Shown here: positions 26,931-34,696 of the stretch, in pieces
Numbering within the stretch: the first letter of the stretch is position 1
Layout: every line of letters begins with the position of its first letter
DNA from: Fen-1258 sp947085815
GTDB taxonomy: Bacteria; Bacteroidota; Ignavibacteria; Ignavibacteriales; Melioribacteraceae
NCBI GenBank assembly: GCA_947085815.1
Contig: CAMTXU010000036.1
Coordinates: 1 to 64,000 of the forward strand
Direction of reading: 5' to 3'
Length of the DNA: 64,000 bases
The notes under the pieces: generated by a model
The model's database searches: none
What the model saw: the letters and a program-made list of their open reading frames with translations, nothing else
Told to the model about the DNA's origin: nothing
Made by a program: the position numbers and the translations under genes

Positions 26931-28164
26931 TCGCAATTCGCAATGTTTTAGTTTCGTCTGCAACCTTTTGTGCAACACGATTATATGTCTTAAGCGGCAA
27001 TCCGTAAATTTTTATAAATCCTTCAGAAGCCGTATGGTCAAATTGGTCTTCTGCGGTGTAAGTTGCAAGTGCCGGATCGTAAAGAGAATAAGCCGAAGAT
27101 CTTCCGGTTACACGGAGCGTTCCTTTGTAGAGTTTTAATTTAACCAGTCCGGTTACCCGTTCTTGTGTCTTATCAACAAAGGCTTGAAGAGCTTCTCTAA
27201 GCGGAGAAAACCACAATCCGTTGTAGATCAGATTAGAATACTCCTGCGCTACTAAGGTTTTATAATGTGCTACAGATTTTTCAAGTGTTAACCGTTCTAA
27301 TTCTTTATGAGCAAAATGTAAAATTGTTGCGCCAGGAGTTTCGTAAACTTCACGCGATTTAATTCCAACTAATCTGTTCTCGATCAAATCAATTCTTCCA
27401 ACTCCGTGCTTCCCTCCAATTTCATTTAACATAGTTACCAGCGCAACACTGTCTAATACTTCGCCATTAACCGCAACCGGAATTCCCTTTTCGAATTCAA
27501 TAATAATTTCTTCAAATTTATCAGGTGCTTTTTCCGGCGCGACTGTGTGCAGATATGCGTCACTCGGCGGCTCAACCATCGGATCTTCAAGCACTCCGCA
27601 TTCGATGGCTGTTCCCCAAATATTATCATCAATTGAATATGGATTTTCTTTTGATACAGTTACTGGAATATTGTTCGCTTTCGCATAATCAATTTCTTCG
27701 TCGCGGCTTTTAAATTCCCAAGTTCTTAATGGCGCAAGATTTTTTAGATCCGGAGCCAAAGCGCCAACAGAAACTTCGAAGCGGACTTGATCATTTCCTT
27801 TTCCGGTGCAGCCGTGAGCCACCATGTTAGCGCCTTCTTTTCTTGCAATCTCTACAAGAGTTTTGGCTAACAACGGTCTGCCCAGAGAACATGCCATCGG
27901 ATAGGCTTCTTCGTACATCGCCCCGGCTTTAAGCGCTGGAAAAGCATACTCCTCTAAAAATTCTTTAGTGAGATCTTCTATATATACTTTTGAAGCGCCG
28001 GAGTTCATTGCTTTTTCTTCAAGACCGACAAGCTCTTTTGCCTGTCCTAAATTTCCGGTAAAGGTAATTATTTCCGCGTCGTAATTATCTTTTAACCATT
28101 TAACCATAACGGAAGTATCCAATCCGCCGGAGTACGCGACTACAATTTTATTTTTGCTCATCAT
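26914..28164 (-). CDS. argG: argininosuccinate synthase
   Basis: Joins citrulline and aspartate with ATP. 416 residues. The ATP pyrophosphatase P-loop is AYSGGLDTSVMVKWL at the N-terminus, followed by VAHGCTGKGNDQVRFE and later KFEEIIIEFEKG and IGGKHGVGRIDLIENRLVGIKSREVYETPG. The start overlaps the argR stop by four bases (ATGA). Normal length and complete. Confidence 0.97.
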   Translation of the reverse strand: MMSKNKIVVAYSGGLDTSVMVKWLKDNYDAEIITFTGNLGQAKELVGLEEKAMNSGASKVYIEDLTKEFLEEYAFPALKAGAMYEEAYPMACSLGRPLLAKTLVEIARKEGANMVAHGCTGKGNDQVRFEVSVGALAPDLKNLAPLRTWEFKSRDEEIDYAKANNIPVTVSKENPYSIDDNIWGTAIECGVLEDPMVEPPSDAYLHTVAPEKAPDKFEEIIIEFEKGIPVAVNGEVLDSVALVTMLNEIGGKHGVGRIDLIENRLVGIKSREVYETPGATILHFAHKELERLTLEKSVAHYKTLVAQEYSNLIYNGLWFSPLREALQAFVDKTQERVTGLVKLKLYKGTLRVTGRSSAYSLYDPALATYTAEDQFDHTASEGFIKIYGLPLKTYNRVAQKVADETKTLRIANGTLG

Positions 28165-28622
28165 TTTATTCCTAATACTGTTTTTATCTGTTCAATTATT
28201 TTTTTTATTTTTTTGGTTGATTTCGGAATAACGATGATTGTGTCATCGCCGCCGATTGTTCCAAGTATTTCGATGTTATTCTGTTTGTCGAAAAAAACCG
28301 CAACCCCCTGCGCCCGTCCCGGATAAGTTTTTACTACAATAATATTTTCGTTTCCGTTTATCGAAATAATTTCTTCAGCTACCCGGCTTTTCAATGCTGA
28401 TTCGTCTCCCGAATTTCCCAGTTTATAAACCAATCCCTCTTCTGTTGGAACACGTATTACTCCCAGCTCCATTAAATCGCGCGAAAGTGTTGCCTGTGTT
28501 GAATTGATTCCCTTTTGTTTGAGTACTTTAACTAGTTGTGTTTGATTAAAGATCTCTTTAGTTGAGATAAGATTTTTAAGCATTGAATGCCGCTTGTGAA
28601 TGTCGTCTAATTTCTTGCTCAT
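28161..28622 (-). CDS. argR: arginine repressor ArgR
   Basis: 153-residue arginine-dependent regulator. The N-terminal winged helix has QTQLVKVLKQKGINSTQATLSRDLMELG. The C-terminal domain that binds arginine and forms hexamers ends with ILGTIGGDDTIIVIPKS, close to the family GTIAGDDT motif. ATG 28622 is chosen because AGAGGA precedes it; the frame upstream reads into the argB tail. It lies inside the arginine operon between argB and argG, so ArgR would control its own synthesis through the boxes before argC. Confidence 0.95.
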   Translation of the reverse strand: MSKKLDDIHKRHSMLKNLISTKEIFNQTQLVKVLKQKGINSTQATLSRDLMELGVIRVPTEEGLVYKLGNSGDESALKSRVAEEIISINGNENIIVVKTYPGRAQGVAVFFDKQNNIEILGTIGGDDTIIVIPKSTKKIKKIIEQIKTVLGIK

Positions 28623-28668
28623 TTTATCCTCTTCTCTTTCAAATGAATGCCGATTAATGATTGATTTA

Positions 28669-29517
28669 TTATTCCGAGACGATCTCGGTTCCAATTCCTT
28701 CTTTCGTAAATATTTCTAGAAGTAAAGCGTGATCAACTCTTCCATCTATTATATGCACCTTTTGCACACCCGATTCAAGGGCCAACAAAGCGGATTCAAC
28801 TTTTGGTATCATTCCTCCGCTGATTGTTCGCTCCGAAATATATTTCTCAACTTCGCTTTGCGTCAGATGAGAAACCAACTCACCGTTAATTATTACCCCC
28901 TCTACATCAGTCAAATAAACAAGTTTTGCCGCTGATAACGCTCCGGCAATTGGTCCCGCCGCGGCATCGGCGTTAACATTGTAGACCGTTCCCTCCTTAT
29001 CAACTCCAAGCGGCGCAATCACAGGCAAATATCCGTCTCTCAACAAATTATTTATTAACGAAGGATTTACATTAACCACATTTCCAACAAGTCCTAAATC
29101 TTCTTTTGCATATTTATCTACTGTTACTAATCCGGCGTCAATGCCGCTGACCCCTACTGCTCTACCGCCGTGAATATTTATTCGTCGCACTATATCTTTA
29201 TTTGTTGAACCGGCAAGAACCATTTGAACCACATCACGCGTATTTCCATCTGTGTAACGCTGCCCGTTAACAAATTTTGTTTCAATGTTTAATTTCGAGG
29301 CAAGCGATGTAATTTCTTTTCCGCCGCCGTGAACAACTACAATATTAATTCCAATCTTGCGGAGCAATGTAACATCTTGTGCTACGGATGATTTTAACCG
29401 CTCGTCTTCCATCACCGCACCGCCGTACTTGATTACGAAAGTTTTTTCTTCGAACTGCTGAATGTATGGCAGCGCTTCAATTAGCACATCTTCTTTTCTG
29501 AAAATCGGATTTGTCAC
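28669..29517 (-). CDS. argB: acetylglutamate kinase
   Basis: Phosphorylates N-acetylglutamate, the second step of arginine synthesis. 282 residues. Motifs FVIKYGGAVMEDE, VVVHGGGKEI and NADAAAGPIAGAL (ATP and substrate loops) fit. A GTG start at 29517 (four-base overlap GTGA with the argJ stop) begins MTNPIFRKEDVLIEALPYIQQF. An N-terminal helix of this sort is found in arginine-inhibited forms, so feedback control is plausible but not proven. Confidence 0.95.
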   Translation of the reverse strand: MTNPIFRKEDVLIEALPYIQQFEEKTFVIKYGGAVMEDERLKSSVAQDVTLLRKIGINIVVVHGGGKEITSLASKLNIETKFVNGQRYTDGNTRDVVQMVLAGSTNKDIVRRINIHGGRAVGVSGIDAGLVTVDKYAKEDLGLVGNVVNVNPSLINNLLRDGYLPVIAPLGVDKEGTVYNVNADAAAGPIAGALSAAKLVYLTDVEGVIINGELVSHLTQSEVEKYISERTISGGMIPKVESALLALESGVQKVHIIDGRVDHALLLEIFTKEGIGTEIVSE

Positions 29518-30734
29518 GAGCGGTAGCTTCCGTTTATTTTTACATACTCCTCAGAGAAATCGCATGTCCAACATGTAGCTTTTCCCACTCCGCCATTTAA
29601 TTTTACAAGCAGCTCAATGTTGGCAGACTTCAATGCTTGGTTCGCTTCCGCGTTTGTCAAGGTAACCAAATAATCTTGATACAATATTTGAACGCCGTTG
29701 ATAACAATTTCAAATTTATCGGGATTGAATTCAATGCCGGAATAGCCAACCGCCGCAATTATTCTTCCCCAGTTTGCGTCCTCACCATGGATAGCGGTTT
29801 TTACAAGCGGAGATAGTGCGATAGTTCTTGCCGCTTTAATAGCGTCCTCATTGCTCAAAGCTCCTTCCACTGTTATCTCAACTACTTTTGTAGCCCCTTC
29901 GCCATCACGAACAATATCTATTGAGAGCTTTTTCAAAACATGAAATAATTCTTCTTCAAATATTTTATACGATTCTGTATCGGGAGTAACGGACACGCCG
30001 GAAGCGCCGTTTGCAAGTGCTATAACCATATCATTTGTGCTTGTATCTCCGTCGACAATAATTCTATTAAAAGTATTATCGGTGCTGTTTTTAAGAAGAG
30101 TTTGAAAAATATTTTTTTCAATCGCCGCATCTGTTAATACAAATCCGAGCATCGTTGCCATGTTTGGATGAATCATTCCAGAGCCTTTAGCCATTCCATA
30201 AATTGTAACTTCTTCATCATTGATTGTAAAAGAAGCCGAAACTGTTTTTACAAAAGTATCGGTCGTTATAATTGCTTCTGCCGCCGTTGAAAAATCTTCT
30301 CCGTTTAATTCGGATGGAATAGTTTGAATCCAGGAAATTATTTTTTCGATCGGGAGTGATTCACCTATAACTCCCGTAGAAGCGACAAATACTTCGTTAG
30401 CATCTATATCAAGTGTTTTGGCGGTTTCATGAATCATTTTTATTGCGTCGTCGTACCCGTTATCACCCGTGCATGCGTTAGCGTTTCCGCTGTTAACAAT
30501 AATTGCCCTGTGAATTTCGCTTTCGGAAAGAGCAAGTTTACTTACAAGTACCGGAGCTGCCTGAACTTTGTTTAAGGTGAATACAGCCGCTGCGGTTGCG
30601 GGTAGTTCCGAAACTATCAGCGCAAGATCCTTTTTAGATTTTTTAATACCGCAGTGAATTCCTCCTGCTTTGAATCCTAGAGGTACTTTTGTATCTGCTT
30701 CTAATTTATTCTCGTTAACTTTTTCTTTGTACAA
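29514..30734 (-). CDS. argJ: bifunctional ornithine acetyltransferase / N-acetylglutamate synthase
   Basis: Recycles acetyl groups from acetylornithine to glutamate; many members also make acetylglutamate from acetyl-CoA. 406 residues, self-processing at the Thr in GSGMIHPNMATMLGF (T194 here). AGGIHCGIK, STGVIGESLP and GDTSTNDM are family motifs. The TTG start at 30734 lies inside the argC tail (34-base overlap) and has AGAAGGA eight bases upstream. Its presence means the cyclic acetyl pathway is used. Confidence 0.95.
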   Translation of the reverse strand: MYKEKVNENKLEADTKVPLGFKAGGIHCGIKKSKKDLALIVSELPATAAAVFTLNKVQAAPVLVSKLALSESEIHRAIIVNSGNANACTGDNGYDDAIKMIHETAKTLDIDANEVFVASTGVIGESLPIEKIISWIQTIPSELNGEDFSTAAEAIITTDTFVKTVSASFTINDEEVTIYGMAKGSGMIHPNMATMLGFVLTDAAIEKNIFQTLLKNSTDNTFNRIIVDGDTSTNDMVIALANGASGVSVTPDTESYKIFEEELFHVLKKLSIDIVRDGEGATKVVEITVEGALSNEDAIKAARTIALSPLVKTAIHGEDANWGRIIAAVGYSGIEFNPDKFEIVINGVQILYQDYLVTLTNAEANQALKSANIELLVKLNGGVGKATCWTCDFSEEYVKINGSYRS

Positions 30735-31744
30735 TTTAATAGTCCTTCTGTTTGATTTAACCCAAACATTATGTTCATATTTTGAATTGCCTGTCCCGCC
30801 GCACCTTTCATAAGATTATCAATCGTTGAAAAGAGCACAAGGGAACTATCTTCGTTAAGCTTAAAACCGATATCGCAAAAGTTTGTGTGGATAACATCTT
30901 TCATTTCGGGAAGTGCCTGCATTAATCGAATAAATGGTTTATCGGCATAACTTGTTTTGAAGACCTCGCCTATATACCCATCAGTTGTTCCCTCTTTAAC
31001 CGTAACGTGCATTGTTGAATAAATTCCTCTTGATACCGGAAGAAGGTGAGGTACGAAAGAGAACTTTACGGACGCGCCGCCGAACAGATCTAAATATTGT
31101 TTTATCTCCGGAATGTGCTGATGATTGCCGACTTTATATGCTTTCACACTTTCATTCACTTCAGTGAACATCATATTGGAATTGGCAGACTTGCCCGCGC
31201 CTGAGGTTCCGCTGTATGAGACAATGCTTATCAATTCATTTTTTAATAGATTTTTTTCCAACAAAGGAAGAAGCGCCAGCAAAATACTTGTTGGGTAACA
31301 GCCTGGATTAGCAATTAATTTTGCAAAGCCGATTGACTCTTCATTCCACTCACTCAGTCCATAAACGGCTTCGTTCAATAATTCTGCGGCGGTATGTTTA
31401 CGTTTATAATATTGGAAATATGTATCGGGGTTGCTCAATCGGAAATCACCGCCAAGGTCTATTATTCTTACACCCTTGGAGTTAGCTTCTTTAATTACTT
31501 CCATAGATTGTCCCGCCGGCAACGCGACAAACAATAAGTTTATATCATCAAGAGAGTTCGAATCGAATCGGTCTATCTTAAGAGAGATCATTCCCCTCAG
31601 AGCCGGATGAACTTCTTCAATTCTGCTTCCGACCGAAGAATTACCAAATAGACTTACGATCTCTGCTTCGGGATGATTCAGAAGAAGTTTTATCAATTCC
31701 GCCCCGGAATAGCCCGCCGCTCCAACTATACCAACATTTATCAT
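30701..31744 (-). CDS. argC: N-acetyl-gamma-glutamyl-phosphate reductase
   Basis: NADPH-dependent third step of arginine synthesis. 347 residues. The nucleotide loop GIVGAAGYSGAELIKLL opens it, and the active cysteine is C149 in LIANPGCYPTSILLA. I chose ATG 31744; a TTG two codons upstream is less likely. First gene of the operon argC-J-B-R-G-H, 23 bases or so after the predicted transcription start. argD and argF are not in the window. Confidence 0.95.
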   Translation of the reverse strand: MINVGIVGAAGYSGAELIKLLLNHPEAEIVSLFGNSSVGSRIEEVHPALRGMISLKIDRFDSNSLDDINLLFVALPAGQSMEVIKEANSKGVRIIDLGGDFRLSNPDTYFQYYKRKHTAAELLNEAVYGLSEWNEESIGFAKLIANPGCYPTSILLALLPLLEKNLLKNELISIVSYSGTSGAGKSANSNMMFTEVNESVKAYKVGNHQHIPEIKQYLDLFGGASVKFSFVPHLLPVSRGIYSTMHVTVKEGTTDGYIGEVFKTSYADKPFIRLMQALPEMKDVIHTNFCDIGFKLNEDSSLVLFSTIDNLMKGAAGQAIQNMNIMFGLNQTEGLLNCTKKKLTRIN

Positions 31745-31768
31745 TAACAATACTTTTCAAAATTGAGG

Positions 31769-31801
31769 GCATAATTATACATGTTTGTGCATAATTATGC
31801 A
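31769..31801. promoter_or_regulatory. two ArgR-box-like palindromes
   Basis: TGCATAATTATGCA (31788-31801) is a perfect 14-base palindrome, and GCATAATTATACAT (31769-31782) is a close copy with centres 19 bases apart, roughly two helical turns. They resemble the TGAATAATTATTCA core of known ARG boxes. One covers the -35 and the other the -10 of the argC promoter. Confidence 0.65.
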
Positions 31802-31802
31802 A
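31774..31802 (-). promoter_or_regulatory. argC operon promoter
   Basis: On the minus strand TTGCAT (31802-31797) and TATAAT (31779-31774) are separated by exactly 17 bases, a near-consensus sigma-70 promoter. The ATG of argC lies about 30 bases downstream. Confidence 0.65.
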
Positions 31803-31835
31803 ATCATTTTTACATAAATGTTAACGAGTCTCTTC

Positions 31836-31920
31836 TTGATCATGCTCTCTCTAAGGGATGCCTTTGGCATTGCTCATGATCTTGCCATTAAAAGCAGATC
31901 AAGAATAAGATCACGAGCAT
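31836..31920. repeat. GAGCAATGCCAAAGGCAT-type dispersed repeat, copy B
   Basis: Inverted relative to copy A at 22561. On the minus strand GAGCAATGCCAAAGGCAT is followed by CCCTTAGAGAGAGCATGA, matching the other copy closely. AGATCAAGAATAAGATCACG low-complexity sequence flanks it. It sits upstream of the arginine promoter and downstream of the DUF486 gene. Confidence 0.6.
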
Positions 31921-31961
31921 GAATAAATATGGAAATAATTGATTGAAGAATAAGTTTTCAG

Positions 31962-32324
31962 TTAAGTACGAAATATGAAATAAACCGCGCCTATCAGGCA
32001 CATTCCCGCCCAGATATAATCCATCTTAAACGGCTGGCGCATATAGAACACTGCAAATGGAACAAATAATGAAAGAGTAATTACCTCTTGTAAAATTTTT
32101 AACTGGGAAAGGTTTAACTCGGAGTACCCGATTCTATTTGCAGGAACTTGTAGAAGATATTCGAACAGGGCTATTCCCCAGCTGACAAATGCGGCAATGT
32201 ACCATTTTTTATCAGACATGTTTTTTAAGTGGCCGTACCAGGCGAAAGTCATGAACATATTGGAAAGAATTAGCAAGAAAGAAGTGCGGACAATTACCGG
32301 GAGATTTACAATATAATTTATCAT
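31962..32324 (-). CDS. DUF486 family small membrane protein
   Basis: A 120-residue protein with four hydrophobic segments, in the drug/metabolite transporter superfamily layout. LLILSNMFMTFAWYGHLKN and FEYLLQVPANRIGYSELNL with LKILQEVITLSLFVPFAVFY are DUF486 motifs. The function is unknown. ATG start; no operon partner seen, although three small genes on the same strand lie upstream. Confidence 0.85.
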   Translation of the reverse strand: MINYIVNLPVIVRTSFLLILSNMFMTFAWYGHLKNMSDKKWYIAAFVSWGIALFEYLLQVPANRIGYSELNLSQLKILQEVITLSLFVPFAVFYMRQPFKMDYIWAGMCLIGAVYFIFRT

Positions 32325-32434
32325 TTGAATTCCGCTATTAAATTAAGAATGAGTTGTGAAGGTTGAAAATTGTTCCGACAAAATTAAGAAGAACGGGAAA
32401 AATAATTTTCCCGCTTCGTTTTTGTGAAATATTT

Positions 32435-32650
32435 TTATTCCGGATTTTTATCCGGAATAAATTCTAATATATCCCCCGGCTGGCAATCCAGAACTTTACA
32501 GATTGATTCGAGTGTTGAGAATCGTATTGCGCGCGCTTTTTCCGTTTTAAGAACGGATAGATTTGCCATTGTTATTCCGACTTTCTCCGCAAGTTCCGTG
32601 AGAGACATTTTTCTCTTCGCCATCATCACATCTAAGTTTACACGTATCAT
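32435..32650 (-). CDS. small XRE-family (Cro/C1) DNA-binding protein
   Basis: A 71-residue helix-turn-helix protein. It begins MIRVNLDVMMAKRKMSLTEL; the helix pair is LAEKVGITMANLSVLKTEKA, then FSTLESICKVLDCQPGDILEF, matching the YozG-like group. In this group the gene usually sits next to a DUF2975 membrane protein, as here (7-base gap). The two probably form one regulatory unit whose target is unknown. Confidence 0.88.
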   Translation of the reverse strand: MIRVNLDVMMAKRKMSLTELAEKVGITMANLSVLKTEKARAIRFSTLESICKVLDCQPGDILEFIPDKNPE

Positions 32651-32657
32651 AATGTCC

Positions 32658-33296
32658 TCACACGGTTAAATCGTTTTCTTGTTTAAGATTTGTACCTTCT
32701 TTAAATACCTCTGCGAAAACAAATATTATAAGTCCCAGCAAAATATAATCCGGGATTAACGAGAAGCTGAAAATATTTACTGGTCCGGCTAAAATTTTAC
32801 TTACTTTCATTCCGTCTATAATTAGATTTTTTGGTAATGAATTGACAATTATATTTTGAAGAAGTACTTGAACATGTGGTACTATCATCATAATCAAGGC
32901 AATTATTCTCATGTTCTTTACATTTGCACTCGCAAAATGATTCCCTTCGTGTACATTTTTAATAATCTTTCTAAGCAGAAAGATTCCGTAAGTCCACGAG
33001 CCGAAAATTAAAATTGGGATAAGGCTATTCATTAACATCAAAAGCGTGGTTTGATTAAGTATTGTTAGTCTTCCCTGAATTCCCCCAATTAAATAATCAC
33101 TATTAACCGAAGAAGAAATTGATTTGGAAATTGGTTCTAGTCGAACCATTAGATCAAACCAGCCCGACATTTCAGTTCGGGTTAGCCAAAAAGCAATTGG
33201 TAAGATTACAGATAAAACTGTAACGGCAAGGGTCGTTCCTAGCGCAACGCTCAATAAACTGTAAGCAAAGAATGATGAATTTTTTTTTGTTTTCAT
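32658..33296 (-). CDS. DUF2975 family membrane protein
   Basis: A 212-residue membrane protein with about four helices (AVTVLSVILPIAFWL; LLMLMNSLIPILIFGSWTYG; IIALIMMIVPHVQVLLQNIIV; LIPDYILLGLIIFVFAEVF). FAEVFKEGTNLKQENDLTV at the end is typical for DUF2975, whose gene is usually followed by a YozG-type regulator, as it is here. ATG 33296 follows AGAGGAAAT; an ATG five codons upstream is possible. Role unknown. Confidence 0.8.
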   Translation of the reverse strand: MKTKKNSSFFAYSLLSVALGTTLAVTVLSVILPIAFWLTRTEMSGWFDLMVRLEPISKSISSSVNSDYLIGGIQGRLTILNQTTLLMLMNSLIPILIFGSWTYGIFLLRKIIKNVHEGNHFASANVKNMRIIALIMMIVPHVQVLLQNIIVNSLPKNLIIDGMKVSKILAGPVNIFSFSLIPDYILLGLIIFVFAEVFKEGTNLKQENDLTV

Positions 33297-33456
33297 ATTT
33301 CCTCTTTTCATTTGCTAAGCGCAATATAAATTTTCAAATTCTGTTTGTCAAGATAAATATATCGTTTATCAATGTATTTTTTCCTTTATACAGCATTGTA
33401 GCCGTGGGTGTATTTGTCTAATTTAGAAATAGAATTTTCAACTTTGGAGGTAATCC

Positions 33457-33711
33457 ATGAAGAAATCTATTCTATTAATATTGATTGGAAAGAGAAAAGA
33501 GGAAGCAGTAAAAGTTCAGCAGATTCTCACCGGTTGGGGCTGTTTAATAAAAACGCGTTTGGGGATTCACGATGGCGTACTTGAAAATTGTTCCGATACA
33601 GGTTTGCTTATTCTTGAAATGGTTGGTAGTGATGAACAGAATCAGGAGATTGCACGTAAAGTTGCAGTGCTGCCGGGCGTGTCATCCAGACTGGTTGAAC
33701 TTGAAATTTGA
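33457..33711 (+). CDS. small ACT-like domain protein (TM1266/hydrogenase-regulator type)
   Basis: An 84-residue protein with GGAGGT before the ATG. It has the beta-alpha-beta-beta-alpha-beta order of a single ACT-like domain: SILLILIGKRKEEAVKVQQILTGWG, then IKTRLGIHDG and GLLILEMVG, and VAVLPGVSSRLVELEI at the end. The RLGIHDG...LPGVS pattern resembles small proteins annotated as putative iron-only hydrogenase system regulators (TM1266). No hydrogenase gene lies near. Ligand and target are unknown. Confidence 0.7.
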   Translation: MKKSILLILIGKRKEEAVKVQQILTGWGCLIKTRLGIHDGVLENCSDTGLLILEMVGSDEQNQEIARKVAVLPGVSSRLVELEI

Positions 33712-33721
33712 AGGCGTTAGT

Positions 33722-33781
33722 GTATAGACTTGATTCATCAAGTTTACCACAAAATGTAACACGATAAATCGCGTCTTTACA
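33722..33781. repeat. two tandem degenerate GTAGAGAC-type palindromes
   Basis: First unit 33722-33747 (GTATAGACTTGA...TCAAGTTTAC) and second 33755-33781 (TGTAACACGATAAATCGCG...TTTACA) lie in the gap between convergent genes. Both look like decayed relatives of the perfect palindrome at 58458-58485. They may work as terminators in either direction. Confidence 0.5.
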
Positions 33782-33782
33782 G

Positions 33783-34460
33783 TTATCGTTTTATTCTATC
33801 TAAAATTTTGGGATTGGTCAACTCACGGATTGCATCATTGGCAATCCAACGGGCGGATTTTGAATCGAGAGTTAGAATTTCTTTTGCAAGTTTAAGCGCC
33901 TCTTTGTTTAGAAACTTACTTCGTTTTCCGATCTGTCGCAACGCCCAGTTAACTGCTTTCTTTACAAAATTTCTTTCGTCAAGAGAATGTTTTTTTATCA
34001 GAGGAAAGAACTGCAGAAAATCTTTGTCGCCCCGCTTCTTATCATGTACAGCAACATAACAAATCAAAGAAAATCCCGCGCGGCGTATATATTCATTTTT
34101 CTTTTCAGACCATTCAATAATTTTTTCAACAGCAAAGGGAGTTTTTCTAAAAAGATTACTGCATGTACCGTCGCAAATATCCCACGAATTAAAATCGCGA
34201 ACCCATTTATTCATTTGAAATTTTGTAACAAGTTTCGGGTCGTCAATCATCGCCGCAATATGCCGCGCTTCGTGGTAGCCCGTTTCCCACAGCTCAAGTG
34301 CAAGCCGATGATTATTTCCTATCTTCTTTGCCATCTTTCGCATGAACGGTACATTCAATCCGAATGCTTTTTCAACATTAATTCCGTAACGCGACATTCC
34401 TTCTAAGTTTTTGGGATTGGAATGTTTTTTCAATTCAGAGATTATTTGTTCAATCGTCAT
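33783..34460 (-). CDS. DNA alkylation repair protein, AlkD-like
   Basis: A 225-residue HEAT-repeat glycosylase-fold protein. The motif RDFNSWDICDGTCSNLF contains the Trp and Asp residues of the AlkD group, with helical repeats on either side (EKIIEWSEKKNEYIRRAGFSL, FVKKAVNWALRQIGKRSKFLN). AlkD removes N3- and N7-alkyl purines by a non-base-flipping mechanism. ATG start, normal length. It stands alone. Confidence 0.87.
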   Translation of the reverse strand: MTIEQIISELKKHSNPKNLEGMSRYGINVEKAFGLNVPFMRKMAKKIGNNHRLALELWETGYHEARHIAAMIDDPKLVTKFQMNKWVRDFNSWDICDGTCSNLFRKTPFAVEKIIEWSEKKNEYIRRAGFSLICYVAVHDKKRGDKDFLQFFPLIKKHSLDERNFVKKAVNWALRQIGKRSKFLNKEALKLAKEILTLDSKSARWIANDAIRELTNPKILDRIKR

Positions 34461-34651
34461 CGCATTAAAACCATTTTTTGGAGAGAGCGAATTATAACTT
34501 GCAAAAGGAAAATAAGAAAGTTTTCTGTTATAGGTTAGCCGATGGTTGTGGATGTTACTTGATGAGCTTGTTTTTAGTGGAACAATCTTTCAAATCCATC
34601 GTAAGGAATAAGCGGTAATATTTCAAATGTAATCAATTTTTCTTTTATAAT

Positions 34652-34683
34652 GAGAAAGAAAGCGGCATCCGATAGAATGCCGC
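34652..34683 (-). terminator. terminator of the outer-membrane protein gene
   Basis: GCGGCAT (34662-34668) pairs with ATGCCGC (34677-34683). On the minus strand the stem runs into TTTCTTTCTCA. It sits just after the stop of the gene ending at 34697. Confidence 0.65.
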
Positions 34684-34696
34684 ACTTCTAGTAGTT

